Below are positions 27,136 to 34,859 of a stretch of DNA of 64,000 nt, in pieces. A model generated the notes under the pieces. That model was not told the origin of the DNA, searched no databases, and saw only the letters and a program-made list of their open reading frames with translations. The stretch comes from Calditrichia bacterium (GTDB taxonomy: Bacteria; Calditrichota; Calditrichia; Calditrichales; J004), in contig JACKAO010000003.1 in assembly GCA_020635035.1 (NCBI GenBank), positions 62,001 to 126,000 on the forward strand, read 5' to 3'. The position numbers and the translations under genes were made by a program. How positions within the stretch are numbered: the first letter of the stretch is position 1; each line of letters begins with the position of its first letter.

Positions 27136-28415
27136 CAGCGAATTAATAGCATCCGGTTGGTTTGTGTGTGATCTTCTGACTTTATCTGGTAAAAATAAAT
27201 TCCGCTGGACACCGAATTATCATAAGTATCTTTCCCCTTCCAAGTAATTTCCTGCCAGCCGGCCGGCAGTTGTTCCTGGAGCAGACACCTTATAAGATTT
27301 CCCTGAATATCATATATATTCAGAGTGAACAATGAAGCATTATTAACTTTAAATTTGATTCGGACTTCAGGATTAAATGGATTAGGATAGTTAGATACCT
27401 GTTCAAAATCAGTGACACTAAAATATTTTTTTTCATTTTCGATAGGCGTGGCGCTGCTTATTGGTAAATTAATCATTTCCACCTGCGAAACGATTTTATC
27501 ATCTGCGTCCTTTCCGCCAAAAACAAAGAGTCTGTTTTCAAATTTTACAGCACAGCACTCAGCTCTTGCATAAATAAGTTCCGGACCATCCTGTATAGTG
27601 TTAAAAACATAATCGTAAAGTTCAATTGAGTTTAAAGCGGCTTCAGTCTCGTTAAAGCCACCTAATATTACGATCTGTGTATCTTCACTAACGTGAACAG
27701 CACTTCCGCCGGCTCTTGCCCGTATCAGATTCACCGGTCCGGGTGCCCAGGAATGGTTCTGAAGATCAAAAATATTGATATCCCGTGAAATACCGTTATA
27801 AACTCCTCCAAATATATATATCTTTTCTGCATCAGACACAGACATCTGGCTGCTGGGTAACTCATCTGAATACAAATCGTTTATGGAAAAGGAATCTGTA
27901 TGCGTTGCTGTTGGAATGTGATATTGATACAAATATTTCAGTGAGTCGAAAAGCTGAAAATCAGGATAACCGCCAAAAAGATATATATAATCTCCGTTGA
28001 TAACTGAAGAAGCAAATTTACGGTTAAAGTTTTTCTCGGAGATATGAATATAAGGCTGTGTATCGAAATTCCAGCTTTCCATAGCGTAGGCGCTGTCGTT
28101 GGAAATGGATGATCCGCCAAAGATATAAACATGATCATGGTATAGCTCAACACTATGCCCGTAACGGGGAATAGTCAGCTTTTTCTCGACAGATTTCCAG
28201 GTATTGGAATTAGGGTAGTACGCCTGTATTCTTCTGGTCCCGGAAAGTAAAGAATCTGAATAACCACCAAAAATATAAATAACAGAATCTTTCACAATTG
28301 CCTGTGCACCTTTTACAGGATAGGGCATTTGGCTGACACTTTGCCAGCTTTGAGCAAACAGTGACGTGAAGAATTGTGTTAAGAATAAAAATAAAAGTAT
28401 AAGTTTAGTTTTCAT
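27135..28415 (-). CDS. Secreted kelch-repeat protein with C-terminal sorting domain
   Basis: A 426-residue protein with a signal peptide (LILLFLFLTQFFTSLFAQ). Five to six kelch blades follow, with the repeating pattern IYIFGGYSDS, VYIFGGSSIS, IYLFGGYPDF, IYIFGGVYNG, IVILGGFNE, LFVFGGKDA. The C-terminal type-A sorting domain begins with NYPNPFNPEVRIKF and ends SGIYFYQIKSEDHTQTNRMLLIR. Kelch propellers bind proteins or glycans. Export with outer-membrane processing is predicted. I take the ATG at 28415; a GTG at 28424 is also in frame. It lies between a Ser/Thr kinase gene 59 bases upstream and the coupled DUF5683 gene downstream. Confidence 0.88.
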   Translation of the reverse strand: MKTKLILLFLFLTQFFTSLFAQSWQSVSQMPYPVKGAQAIVKDSVIYIFGGYSDSLLSGTRRIQAYYPNSNTWKSVEKKLTIPRYGHSVELYHDHVYIFGGSSISNDSAYAMESWNFDTQPYIHISEKNFNRKFASSVINGDYIYLFGGYPDFQLFDSLKYLYQYHIPTATHTDSFSINDLYSDELPSSQMSVSDAEKIYIFGGVYNGISRDINIFDLQNHSWAPGPVNLIRARAGGSAVHVSEDTQIVILGGFNETEAALNSIELYDYVFNTIQDGPELIYARAECCAVKFENRLFVFGGKDADDKIVSQVEMINLPISSATPIENEKKYFSVTDFEQVSNYPNPFNPEVRIKFKVNNASLFTLNIYDIQGNLIRCLLQEQLPAGWQEITWKGKDTYDNSVSSGIYFYQIKSEDHTQTNRMLLIR

Positions 28416-28474
28416 AGAATCCACGGTTATTGTAATTAAGTTTTATAATATTATTCAAATTTAATGCCAATTTT

Positions 28475-30010
28475 TTATGGATTATTAAGAGAATCTAGAT
28501 TAATGACTACAAAAAGTGTTTCTGCCCGCTGCACCTTTATTATTTCCGCGTAAGGTTTTAGCTTTGGGTTTCGTATTTCCAGCTGATAATTACCCGGACT
28601 TAAAATTATCGGGCTGTTCAAAGGTGTTTGACCTTTAAATTGATTGTTCAGATAAATATTGCCCCAGGGATAGACATTGCAATGCAGGTATGCAGCCAGA
28701 GTATCCAGGTTTACATTAATCAACAGGGTGTCATTTGCAGGAACGTAAATAATATCCATGTATTGCGGATAATCCGGATGAATCAGTTTAAGCTTATGTC
28801 CACCGCTTAAAATTTTAATTGGATTTTTTAAAGGTGTTGTGTCGATTTTTAGGGAATCAACGTATATATCTGCCCAGGGAGAACAAAAGATATCTACATA
28901 TCCAAAGGCAGGTGTTACATTTTCTGGTAAAACAGATCTTATTGTGTCTTTAATAAGCGGAGTTATTTTTTTCTGTAAATTTTCAGGTTGAGTAATCTCG
29001 GGCGCACCTGCGACTTCTTCATTTGAAATGGTTGAATCTATCATTGCAGTATCCGGTGAAAAGATTTCCGGTTCGGGTTCCTGATACTCTGGGTTAAAAT
29101 ATATATTTTGAAATACAAGAAATAAGGCGATTATCAACAGTGGAATCAAATATTTCAGATAGCGATTGGATGATTTCTGCTTGTGATTAGAAGATTCTTT
29201 TTTTGTATAACCCGGGAAAAAACCAAGAATTTCTGAAACAGAAGCCAGGCGTTCTGCAGGTTTTTTCTTCAGTAAACCGTCAATTACACGGATTATATAT
29301 TCTGGAACGATACGTGTTGTTTCAATTTCCGGAAGATTGCAACGGATAATATTATTGAGTGTCTGACCGGTATCTTTACCAAGAAAAGGATTTGCCTTGT
29401 AATAGAGCTCAAAAATAATTATTCCAAGTGAAAATAAATCACTACGAATATCGATTTTCAGTCCCTGTACCTGCTCAGGGGACATGTATGCCGGCGTTCC
29501 CACAACAGATTCCTGCGCAGTCAGATTTTCGGAACCGCTGACCAGCGCTAAACCAAAGTCCGCGATTTTTACCAGACCTTCTTTGTTGATTAATATATTT
29601 TCCGGCTTCAAATCCCGGTGAATAATGTTCAGACGATGGGTTTCTTCCAATCCTGCCAGAATCTGTTGAATAATATTTATTTTTTCTTCGTTTGACCAGG
29701 CATTCTCTTTGAATGCTTCCCTAAGATTTTTACTTTTGAAATATTCAAAAGAGATGTAAAAAAAATCTTCGAACATCCCGAAATCATAAACGGTAATAAT
29801 ATTAGGATGAGATATACGGGCAAGTAATTTTGCTTCACGCTTAAAACGTTTAAGAATAACCGAATCAGCAATAATTTTGGTATTAAGTGTTTTAACGATT
29901 ATGCGTTTATCTAAAAAAATATGATCGGCTATATATACCGCAAGGCCTTCATCTTTTTTAAGACAGTCAATAATTTTAAATTTACCAAACATTGGTTTTT
30001 CGGAATTCAT
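28475..30010 (-). CDS. Membrane Ser/Thr protein kinase with two PEGA domains and degenerate glycine loop
   Basis: A 511-residue Hanks-type kinase. The N-terminal kinase domain (about 9-265) has Lys40, Glu59 in FKREAKLL, the catalytic loop HRDLKPEN (Asp133), DFG (151-153) and GTPAYMSPEQ. All active-site residues are present. The glycine-rich loop is lost: where LGxGxxGxVY is expected I read LKKDEGLAVY, with all three glycines replaced. A transmembrane helix lies at about 283-305. The exported part carries two PEGA domains (about 370-437 and 440-508), each with an IYVDSLKIDTTPL/IYLNNQFKGQTPL core. PEGA domains are found on surface-layer and sensor proteins. Neighbouring minus-strand genes encode the kelch protein and the DUF5683 protein. 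An envelope-sensing kinase is the likely role. Confidence 0.92.
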   Translation of the reverse strand: MNSEKPMFGKFKIIDCLKKDEGLAVYIADHIFLDKRIIVKTLNTKIIADSVILKRFKREAKLLARISHPNIITVYDFGMFEDFFYISFEYFKSKNLREAFKENAWSNEEKINIIQQILAGLEETHRLNIIHRDLKPENILINKEGLVKIADFGLALVSGSENLTAQESVVGTPAYMSPEQVQGLKIDIRSDLFSLGIIIFELYYKANPFLGKDTGQTLNNIIRCNLPEIETTRIVPEYIIRVIDGLLKKKPAERLASVSEILGFFPGYTKKESSNHKQKSSNRYLKYLIPLLIIALFLVFQNIYFNPEYQEPEPEIFSPDTAMIDSTISNEEVAGAPEITQPENLQKKITPLIKDTIRSVLPENVTPAFGYVDIFCSPWADIYVDSLKIDTTPLKNPIKILSGGHKLKLIHPDYPQYMDIIYVPANDTLLINVNLDTLAAYLHCNVYPWGNIYLNNQFKGQTPLNSPIILSPGNYQLEIRNPKLKPYAEIIKVQRAETLFVVINLDSLNNP

Positions 30011-30097
30011 ATCGTATAAATCCGGAATCAGAATAGATTAATATACTAACTTTAGATACAACAGAGTGCCTAAAAAAATAAATAAGGAGAAGTTACA

Positions 30098-30448
30098 ATG
30101 CACATCAAAAAACCAACAATAATTAAATCCGCAGGCAATAAACCCAAAAAAATTGAAGAATTTATTGGTATGGTTAATTCAAAAACATCAGAAATCAGCA
30201 TCGCCCGAATGACGAGTCCGGCTGGCTGGCTGGAACCGGCACAAAAACCGGATTTTGATGAATATACATTTGTACTAAAAGGCTGTGTTGTTGTAAAAAC
30301 CCATGACCAGGAATATTCTGTAAATGCTGATGAAGTGTTTTTTGCGGAAAAAGGTAAAGAAGTCCGGTACAGTACACCACAGGGTGCAGAATATATCGCG
30401 ATATGTATCCCGGCATTTTCACCGGATACGGTTCATCGCAGGGAATAA
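30098..30448 (+). CDS. Cupin-domain protein (EutQ-like small cupin)
   Basis: A 116-residue single-domain cupin. The beta-barrel core is visible as DFDEYTFVLKGCVVVKTHDQEYSVNADEVFFAEKGKEVRYSTPQGAEYIAICIPAF. The metal ligands of classical cupins (HxH and a late H) are mostly absent, since DFDEYTFVLKG replaces the HxH motif with acidic residues. It may therefore be a binding or sensor cupin rather than an oxygenase. AAGGAG is well placed before the ATG. It is probably co-transcribed with the radical SAM gene 50 bases downstream. Function is unknown. Confidence 0.85.
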   Translation: MHIKKPTIIKSAGNKPKKIEEFIGMVNSKTSEISIARMTSPAGWLEPAQKPDFDEYTFVLKGCVVVKTHDQEYSVNADEVFFAEKGKEVRYSTPQGAEYIAICIPAFSPDTVHRRE

Positions 30449-30498
30449 TCCGGGCATAATTTTTATTATATTTAGTGTACAAAAGTACATATTTAAAA

Positions 30499-31551
30499 AT
30501 GGAAGAAAAACAAAAGTCTCATAAGATAAAAGGACGTGGTACATCTGATAACCCGGCAAATCGCTTTGAACCGATATATTATGATCATGATAATCCGGAA
30601 GATATAAACAGCAGTACTCAGTTTTTTACAGACACATCTAAGTCATTAATAACCTTCAATAAAAGCCCGGATATTTCTATTGATGCATTTATCAATCCAT
30701 ACAGGGGATGCGAACACGGATGTGTTTATTGTTATGCCAGGCCATTTCACGAATACCTTGGTTTATCAGCAGGTCTGGATTTTGAGACAAAAATTTTTGT
30801 AAAAGAAAATGCTCCTGTTTTGTTAAAGAAAGAACTGACCGGGGCAAAATGGAAGCCGCAAATTGTGGGTATTGGTGGTGTTACAGATGCCTATCAGCCG
30901 GCAGAAAGAAAATGGCAGCTTACACGGAAATGCCTGCAGGTATTTAATGATTTCAATAATCCCGTAGCAATTATCACGAAAAACACTCTAGTACAAAGAG
31001 ATAAGGATATTTTGAAGGAGATGGCAGAAAAAAATACTGTTTTTGTTCTTTTCTCAATAACATCTTTGAACGACAAAATCATTTCGGTAATGGAGCCTCG
31101 TACGAGTCGCCCTTTACTCAAACTAAAAGCTATTGAAGAACTGACAAAATGCGGAATAAAAACAGGCGTTATGATCGGGCCTGTTGTTCCCGGACTTACG
31201 GATCATGAGATTCCCGAAATAATAAAACAATCAGTAAATGCCGGCGCAGTTTTAGCGCGATATATTCTTATACGTTTACCTTTTGGTGTAAAAGAACTTT
31301 TTGAAAAATGGCTGGAGATGCATTTTAGTGATCGAAAAGAAAAAGTATTAAACAGGATTCGTTCAATGAGAGACGGGTCTTTGTATAACCCGGCATTTTT
31401 TGAAAGACAACGCGGGAATGGAATTTTTGCCGAACAGACGCAAAAAGTATTCGAAACCGCCTGCAGAAAAAATGGTATTGAAAAAGCTCAATTCGAACTA
31501 ACAACAAAATATTTTAAAAATACAATCAATAGCCAATTAAGCCTTTTCTGA
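30499..31551 (+). CDS. Radical SAM protein, PA0069 family (SplB-related)
   Basis: A 350-residue protein starting, by my choice, at the ATG at 30499, because the upstream GTG at 30475 adds unrelated residues. The radical SAM cluster motif is C71-EHG-C75-VY-C78 in NPYRGCEHGCVYCYARPFHE, followed by LDFETKIFVKENAP and IGGVTDAYQPAERKWQLTRKCL. These are signatures of the PA0069/Rv2578c family, related to spore photoproduct lyase. It binds a 4Fe-4S cluster and cleaves S-adenosylmethionine. The substrate of this family is not established; nucleic-acid repair is often proposed. The ribosome site is weak. Length is typical for the family. Confidence 0.9.
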   Translation: MEEKQKSHKIKGRGTSDNPANRFEPIYYDHDNPEDINSSTQFFTDTSKSLITFNKSPDISIDAFINPYRGCEHGCVYCYARPFHEYLGLSAGLDFETKIFVKENAPVLLKKELTGAKWKPQIVGIGGVTDAYQPAERKWQLTRKCLQVFNDFNNPVAIITKNTLVQRDKDILKEMAEKNTVFVLFSITSLNDKIISVMEPRTSRPLLKLKAIEELTKCGIKTGVMIGPVVPGLTDHEIPEIIKQSVNAGAVLARYILIRLPFGVKELFEKWLEMHFSDRKEKVLNRIRSMRDGSLYNPAFFERQRGNGIFAEQTQKVFETACRKNGIEKAQFELTTKYFKNTINSQLSLF

Positions 31552-31806
31552 AAAGCCAAATGTTCAAAATATCAGAATTTATTCATTGTAAAAACTAAAC
31601 AAATCGATATTAATACAGAATTTAAGGAAGACAAGTAGCACGTGATAATCACAGGAGAGAATCAATGCGTGAGTAATGTTTTTTGAAATATTTTATGGTT
31701 TATTTGTAAAATAAACATAAGAGTTAAATGTGATTTTTATATACATAAGCCCTATATTATGTGATTATTTACTGATTGTTAGATCTTTATTAGAAATGTG
31801 TTAGAA

Positions 31807-32850
31807 ATGAGAAACAAGAATTTCCAGATCCTTATTACTGTTGTTGTGGTCATTATTTTAGTTGTTACTTTATTCTATGTAAGTATGCCATACAGTATTG
31901 AAACATATGCAAAAGTTAAACCCGCAAAACAATGGCTGTTAACACGTGGTACAGATGGTGAAATCATCAGCAGGCTGTTTAATTTTGAAAATGCTATTAA
32001 TGATGAATACCTGGTTAATTATGTTTCCCGTGGTGACCAGGCAAGCTTTATTTTTAATAAAAATATTATTGGTCAGCGCTATATTAATCGTGGGGATACA
32101 ATTGGTTTCTTCAATTCATCTGAAACGAAAGCCAGTTATGCAAAGCTTTCGGGTGAGCTCCAGGAAGCAAAGGCGTTGCTTTTTTCAATGGAAAAAGGAG
32201 AAAAACAGGCAATTATTGACGAAGCCATCCAGAAATTAAACTTTGCCCGTGCAAAAGCCGAAAAACAAAGATTGTTGCTTTCCAGGCTGGACAGTTTATA
32301 TGCCAATCAGCTTGTATCGGAGGAAGAATTTGAGCTGGCAAAAGCAGAAATGAATCAGTTGAATTTTGAAGTAAAAATTAGTGAATCACAACTCGAAGCA
32401 GTAAAAACCGGTGTAAAACCAGAAGAGAAGAGAATTGTTATAAACAGAGTTAATGCATTGCAGAATGAATTGAATGTAATTGAAGAGAAGTTAGATGCAT
32501 CCGTTCTTGAAGCACCGATTTCCGGCAGAATAAATAAAACTTTTAGCCCGGACACGTTGTTTAATGTAACAAATGAAGAAAAATTTGTTTTGTTAATGCC
32601 GGTTAATCTTGAAGAATCATATTTATTAAAAGATAACATGACGCTTGAATTAGAAAATCAGACGGATGCTGAAGTAAAGGAACTAGATTTTTTGAATGAA
32701 GTGCAATTTTTGAATGCACGCCAGGTAAGGATTGCAAGCGCTGTTTTTGAAAGTAAAAATGGGGGATTGATTCCAGGAATGATTGTGCCATGCACTTTGA
32801 AAGGCCCTGATCTTCTTTTGAAAGATCATTTATGGAAATTATTAAAATAA
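31807..32850 (+). CDS. HlyD-like membrane-fusion protein
   Basis: A 347-residue protein with one N-terminal membrane anchor (about residues 6-26). A beta segment (TYAKVKPAKQWLLTRGTDGEI) and a long coiled-coil hairpin (about 105-205, LSGELQEAKALLFSMEKGEK, RLDSLYANQLVSEEEFELA) follow. The return half has the lipoyl-like motif LEAPISGRINKTF. This is the layout of membrane-fusion proteins of secretion and efflux systems. No ABC transporter or outer-membrane channel is encoded nearby. Instead VTC and DUF4956 genes follow, the first after one base, so this is the first gene of a four-gene operon. ATG at 31807 is preferred to the GTG at 31798, but neither has a clear Shine-Dalgarno site. Confidence 0.8.
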   Translation: MRNKNFQILITVVVVIILVVTLFYVSMPYSIETYAKVKPAKQWLLTRGTDGEIISRLFNFENAINDEYLVNYVSRGDQASFIFNKNIIGQRYINRGDTIGFFNSSETKASYAKLSGELQEAKALLFSMEKGEKQAIIDEAIQKLNFARAKAEKQRLLLSRLDSLYANQLVSEEEFELAKAEMNQLNFEVKISESQLEAVKTGVKPEEKRIVINRVNALQNELNVIEEKLDASVLEAPISGRINKTFSPDTLFNVTNEEKFVLLMPVNLEESYLLKDNMTLELENQTDAEVKELDFLNEVQFLNARQVRIASAVFESKNGGLIPGMIVPCTLKGPDLLLKDHLWKLLK

Positions 32851-32851
32851 A

Positions 32852-33607
32852 ATGTTAACAAAGATTGAATATAAATTTTTAGTACCGGAATCAAAGCTTG
32901 ACAATCTGCGAAGTGATTTAACACCTTTTACTGAACTTGATAAGTACTCAGAAATAGATGACCGGAAAGAGTATACAGTAAGAAGTATCTATTATGATAC
33001 TCCTGGTTTTGAATGTTATGTCGAAAAAAAAGAAGGCCTGAAAATCCGCAAGAAGTACCGCTTACGTGGTTACAATGAAGAACATCCTGACAACGTTCTC
33101 TTCCTGGAGATTAAACGGAAAAACAAAAATTATATTCGTAAAAACCGCGCTCCTTTTCTTTACAAAAATATTAACTCAGTACTTTTTAAGAATAAATTGG
33201 CCGGAAATATCTTGTCCAATGGCAATGGAAAAGAGATGGCGGATGCCAAGCGCTTTTTTTATAATTATCATACCAAAGCCCTGCGCCCGGTTGTTCTTAT
33301 CATCTACGAACGCGAAGCTTTCTTCAGCAAATTTGATCCCACGCTAAGGTTAACTTTTGATAAAAATCTGCGAAGTGTTATGTATCCGCTAAAGGATGAT
33401 GTTTATTCTGCAAAAAAGGCAAAGTATGCCATGCCCGGATTTTTTATTTTTGAAGTAAAATTTGTGGCAGGGATGCCTTTATGGGTTACCAATATTATTC
33501 AAAAATATGGTCTTAGCAGACAAGCTATTTCAAAATATACAATTACAATTGATTCACATAAACGAAAAATGCCTAAATTTAATATTATTAATGATTTCAG
33601 GCTGTAA
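32852..33607 (+). CDS. VTC-domain protein (polyphosphate polymerase-like)
   Basis: A 251-residue protein of the VTC/CYTH tunnel superfamily. The N terminus KIEYKFLVP gives basic and acidic residues of the first strand. YTVRSIYYDTPGFECYVEKKEGLKIRKKYRLRGYN and VLFLEIKRKNKNYIRKNRA match the VTC pattern, in which Arg and Lys line a tunnel that polymerises ATP phosphate to polyphosphate. LRPVVLIIYEREAFF and FFIFEVKFVAGMPLW give later strands and a catalytic acidic residue. The bacterial homologues are usually encoded with DUF4956 membrane proteins, as here. Whether it makes polyphosphate is unproven. It is cytoplasmic, starts one base after the HlyD-like gene and lies 18 bases before the DUF4956 gene. 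Confidence 0.9.
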   Translation: MLTKIEYKFLVPESKLDNLRSDLTPFTELDKYSEIDDRKEYTVRSIYYDTPGFECYVEKKEGLKIRKKYRLRGYNEEHPDNVLFLEIKRKNKNYIRKNRAPFLYKNINSVLFKNKLAGNILSNGNGKEMADAKRFFYNYHTKALRPVVLIIYEREAFFSKFDPTLRLTFDKNLRSVMYPLKDDVYSAKKAKYAMPGFFIFEVKFVAGMPLWVTNIIQKYGLSRQAISKYTITIDSHKRKMPKFNIINDFRL

Positions 33608-33625
33608 CACAAGGATAGTAGAGTA

Positions 33626-34303
33626 ATGCTTAATGATTTTCAAAGTATAAACGTTTTTACATTAACAACAGGTGACATATTTGTTAATATTCTGGTAGCT
33701 TTTCTATGCGGGTTATTTATTTCATTTCTGTATAAGGTGACTTACCGGGGCCCCGGGTTTTCGATAAGTTTTGTCAATTCAATTATACTGCTTTCTATGA
33801 TAACAGCAGTTGTAATTATGGTTATCGGTAATAATCTGGCACGTGCATTCGGCTTGGTCGGTGCGATGTCTATCATCCGTTTTCGTACTGCAGTTAAAGA
33901 AACCCAGGATATTGTTTTTATTTTCTTTGGTCTTGCGATTGGCATGGCCGCCGGTGTCGGTTATCATAAAATGGCAATTATCGGGACCTTAATCATCGGA
34001 TTAATTATATTTATTTTCTCTAAATCGAAAATATCCGGGGTTAAACAGGAAGAGTACCTTCTTCAGTTTATGTTTACCGGTACAAACGGTGATAAAGTTC
34101 CACCTTACAACTCTGTGCTTAAAAAATATTGTCAAAAAACAAAGATCATAAATCTAAAATCAGTTGGTGAAGACGACCAGCTCGAACTTTCGTATTACGT
34201 TAAACTGAAAGACAAAAAACAAAGCGATCGTTTTATAAAAGATCTTAGTTCTGTTGAGGGGGTTGACTACGTGAACCTGTTTTTTGATGAAGAACGTTTC
34301 TAA
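33626..34303 (+). CDS. DUF4956 membrane protein
   Basis: A 225-residue protein with four predicted membrane helices in residues about 15-135. The hallmark LARAFGLVGAMSIIRFRTAVKETQDIVFIFFGLAIGMAAGVGY is strongly conserved in DUF4956. A soluble ferredoxin-like C-terminal part follows (LKSVGEDDQLELSYYVKLKD, VEGVDYVNLFFDEERF). The family resembles the MgtC fold in its N-terminal half and recurrently pairs with VTC proteins and CotH-type kinases. Function is unknown; a membrane partner of the polyphosphate or phospho-transfer enzyme is inferred. It overlaps the next lipoprotein gene by 17 bases. Confidence 0.9.
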   Translation: MLNDFQSINVFTLTTGDIFVNILVAFLCGLFISFLYKVTYRGPGFSISFVNSIILLSMITAVVIMVIGNNLARAFGLVGAMSIIRFRTAVKETQDIVFIFFGLAIGMAAGVGYHKMAIIGTLIIGLIIFIFSKSKISGVKQEEYLLQFMFTGTNGDKVPPYNSVLKKYCQKTKIINLKSVGEDDQLELSYYVKLKDKKQSDRFIKDLSSVEGVDYVNLFFDEERF

Positions 34304-34856
34304 TTTTAGAAATAAAAATGCTCTGATCCTTGCAAGTATCTTTCTGGGCGTTTTAACAGCATGTTCCGGACTCGATGGCAATGATGTAAAAAGCCAGTAT
34401 TTTAAGATCAATTATACCTATCCGGACTCCGTTGAAAGTTATAAAATAGAAGATCAATCTTCATCTCCACGCGCTGTTTATTACACACCACCCATAGCAT
34501 CCTTCCTTGTCAACGCAGATAGTCTGGGATTTACTTCCGTGGGTTTGTTTGATTTTTCAGGATCAGTTCCCTTCCATATTGGTACAAGTTTTACCGGAAA
34601 ATCAGGTGGTGTTTATTCCTGGGACTCAGATTCCCTGGAGAGTATATTTATTTTCCAAAAAGACCAGGAATTGGATGATTTAACATTCAGAGAGATTAGC
34701 GGGTATACCGCAGTAACAAAATATGGTGCTATCGGTGAACGAGTTGAAGGCAGCATATACGGAATTGTAGTTAGCATAGTAACAGGCGATACAGTACAAC
34801 TGGCTGGAGAATTCTCTGTTATCAGGGGTAAAGATTTTACTTTAGGTCAACCTTAA
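34287..34856 (+). CDS. Lipoprotein of unknown function in the VTC-DUF4956 operon
   Basis: A 189-residue protein with a lipoprotein signal (ILASIFLGVLTAC, Cys26). The mature part is beta-rich with no domain I recognise; segments include YFKINYTYPDSVESYKIED, FLVNADSLGFTSVGLFDFSG and GERVEGSIYGIVVSIVTGDT. The ATG at 34287 is preferred over the TTG at 34284. The start lies inside the end of the DUF4956 gene, so the two are coupled. It ends three bases from the convergent metH gene. The operon context suggests an envelope lipoprotein working with the HlyD-like protein. Confidence 0.75.
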   Translation: MKNVSNFRNKNALILASIFLGVLTACSGLDGNDVKSQYFKINYTYPDSVESYKIEDQSSSPRAVYYTPPIASFLVNADSLGFTSVGLFDFSGSVPFHIGTSFTGKSGGVYSWDSDSLESIFIFQKDQELDDLTFREISGYTAVTKYGAIGERVEGSIYGIVVSIVTGDTVQLAGEFSVIRGKDFTLGQP

Positions 34857-34859
34857 AAA

